Source: a bacterium UBP3_UBA1247
GTDB taxonomy: Bacteria > UBA3054
Direction: 5' to 3'
Length of the DNA: 5,519 bases
NCBI GenBank assembly: GCA_002308555.1
Contig: DBWD01000065.1
Coordinates: 1-5,519, forward strand
Positions 5,482 through 5,519 of this stretch are shown piece by piece. Position numbers and translations under genes: made by a program. Below the pieces are notes generated by a model that did not search any database, was not told the origin of the DNA, and saw only the letters and a list, made by a program, of their open reading frames with translations. Position 1 is the stretch's first letter. The number at the start of each line of letters is the position of its first letter.

Positions 5482-5519
5482 ATGGACCACATACCCGTCA
5501 TGCTTTCGGAAGTTTGCTC
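5482..5519 (+). CDS. rsmH: 16S rRNA (cytosine-1402-N4)-methyltransferase RsmH (MraW), first 12 codons
   Basis: Only MDHIPVMLSEVC is visible before the right edge. The HIPVMLxEV start is the typical N-terminus of RsmH, the S-adenosylmethionine-dependent enzyme that methylates N4 of C1402 in the decoding centre of 16S rRNA. Position directly behind mraZ is the conserved order of the dcw cluster. The start is supported by GAGGT 7 nt upstream. The short visible part shows none of the SAM-binding motifs, so the call rests on the N-terminal motif and the gene order together. Confidence 0.9.
   Translation, partial: MDHIPVMLSEVC

Noticed and set aside
1..5519. Mobile elements, CRISPR arrays, tRNA or rRNA genes
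   Set aside because: No transposase motif, terminal inverted repeats, regularly spaced repeat array or cloverleaf/rRNA-like sequence was seen on either strand.

Overview
The window is GC-rich bacterial chromosome. It contains the start of a division/cell-wall (dcw) gene cluster on the + strand and, divergent from it, a minus-strand block of secreted or glycan-related genes. Promoters of the sigma70 type (TTGACT/TATAAT, and two extended -10 elements), a mraZ-rsmH gene pair and signal peptides of Gram-negative style indicate a bacterium. The phylum cannot be fixed from the sequence. A GC-rich Gram-negative lineage outside the classical Proteobacteria (for example Elusimicrobiota, Omnitrophota or the PVC group) is my guess only.

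Layout. Positions 1-812 (minus) are the first 270 codons of a secreted subtilisin-like (S8) protease; the rest lies outside the window. Its extended -10 promoter (840-848) sits directly behind a strong intrinsic terminator (860-892), which closes the transcription unit upstream. That unit, read right to left, starts at a promoter at 4613-4641. It encodes a type I phosphodiesterase/nucleotide-pyrophosphatase-fold hydrolase (2956-4602) and, 3 nt later, an exported protein with a heparinase II/III-like C-terminal half (916-2952). The second protein seems to have lost the usual histidine motifs of its family. The phosphodiesterase mRNA is predicted to be leaderless or nearly so.

The 424-bp divergent intergenic region (4603-5026) holds no convincing gene. 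Going from left to right it has the minus-strand promoter, a + strand hairpin/T-tract that could end antisense transcripts, a C-rich and very G-poor stretch containing one perfect DnaA box (TTATCCACA), a short AT-rich block, a G-run cluster, and the mraZ promoter. The spacer of that promoter contains two TGGGC repeats at 10-bp spacing, the layout of a MraZ operator. mraZ (5027-5476) is followed after 5 nt by the first 12 codons of rsmH (5482 onward).

How the genes work together: MraZ very probably represses its own promoter and so sets expression of rsmH and the downstream dcw genes. The phosphodiesterase and heparinase-like genes are co-transcribed and plausibly act on the same polymer or envelope material, but the substrate is unknown. 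I see no mobile element, CRISPR array, tRNA or rRNA. The most unusual observations are the degenerate active-site motifs of the heparinase-like protein, the leaderless promoter geometry, and the layered regulatory elements upstream of mraZ.
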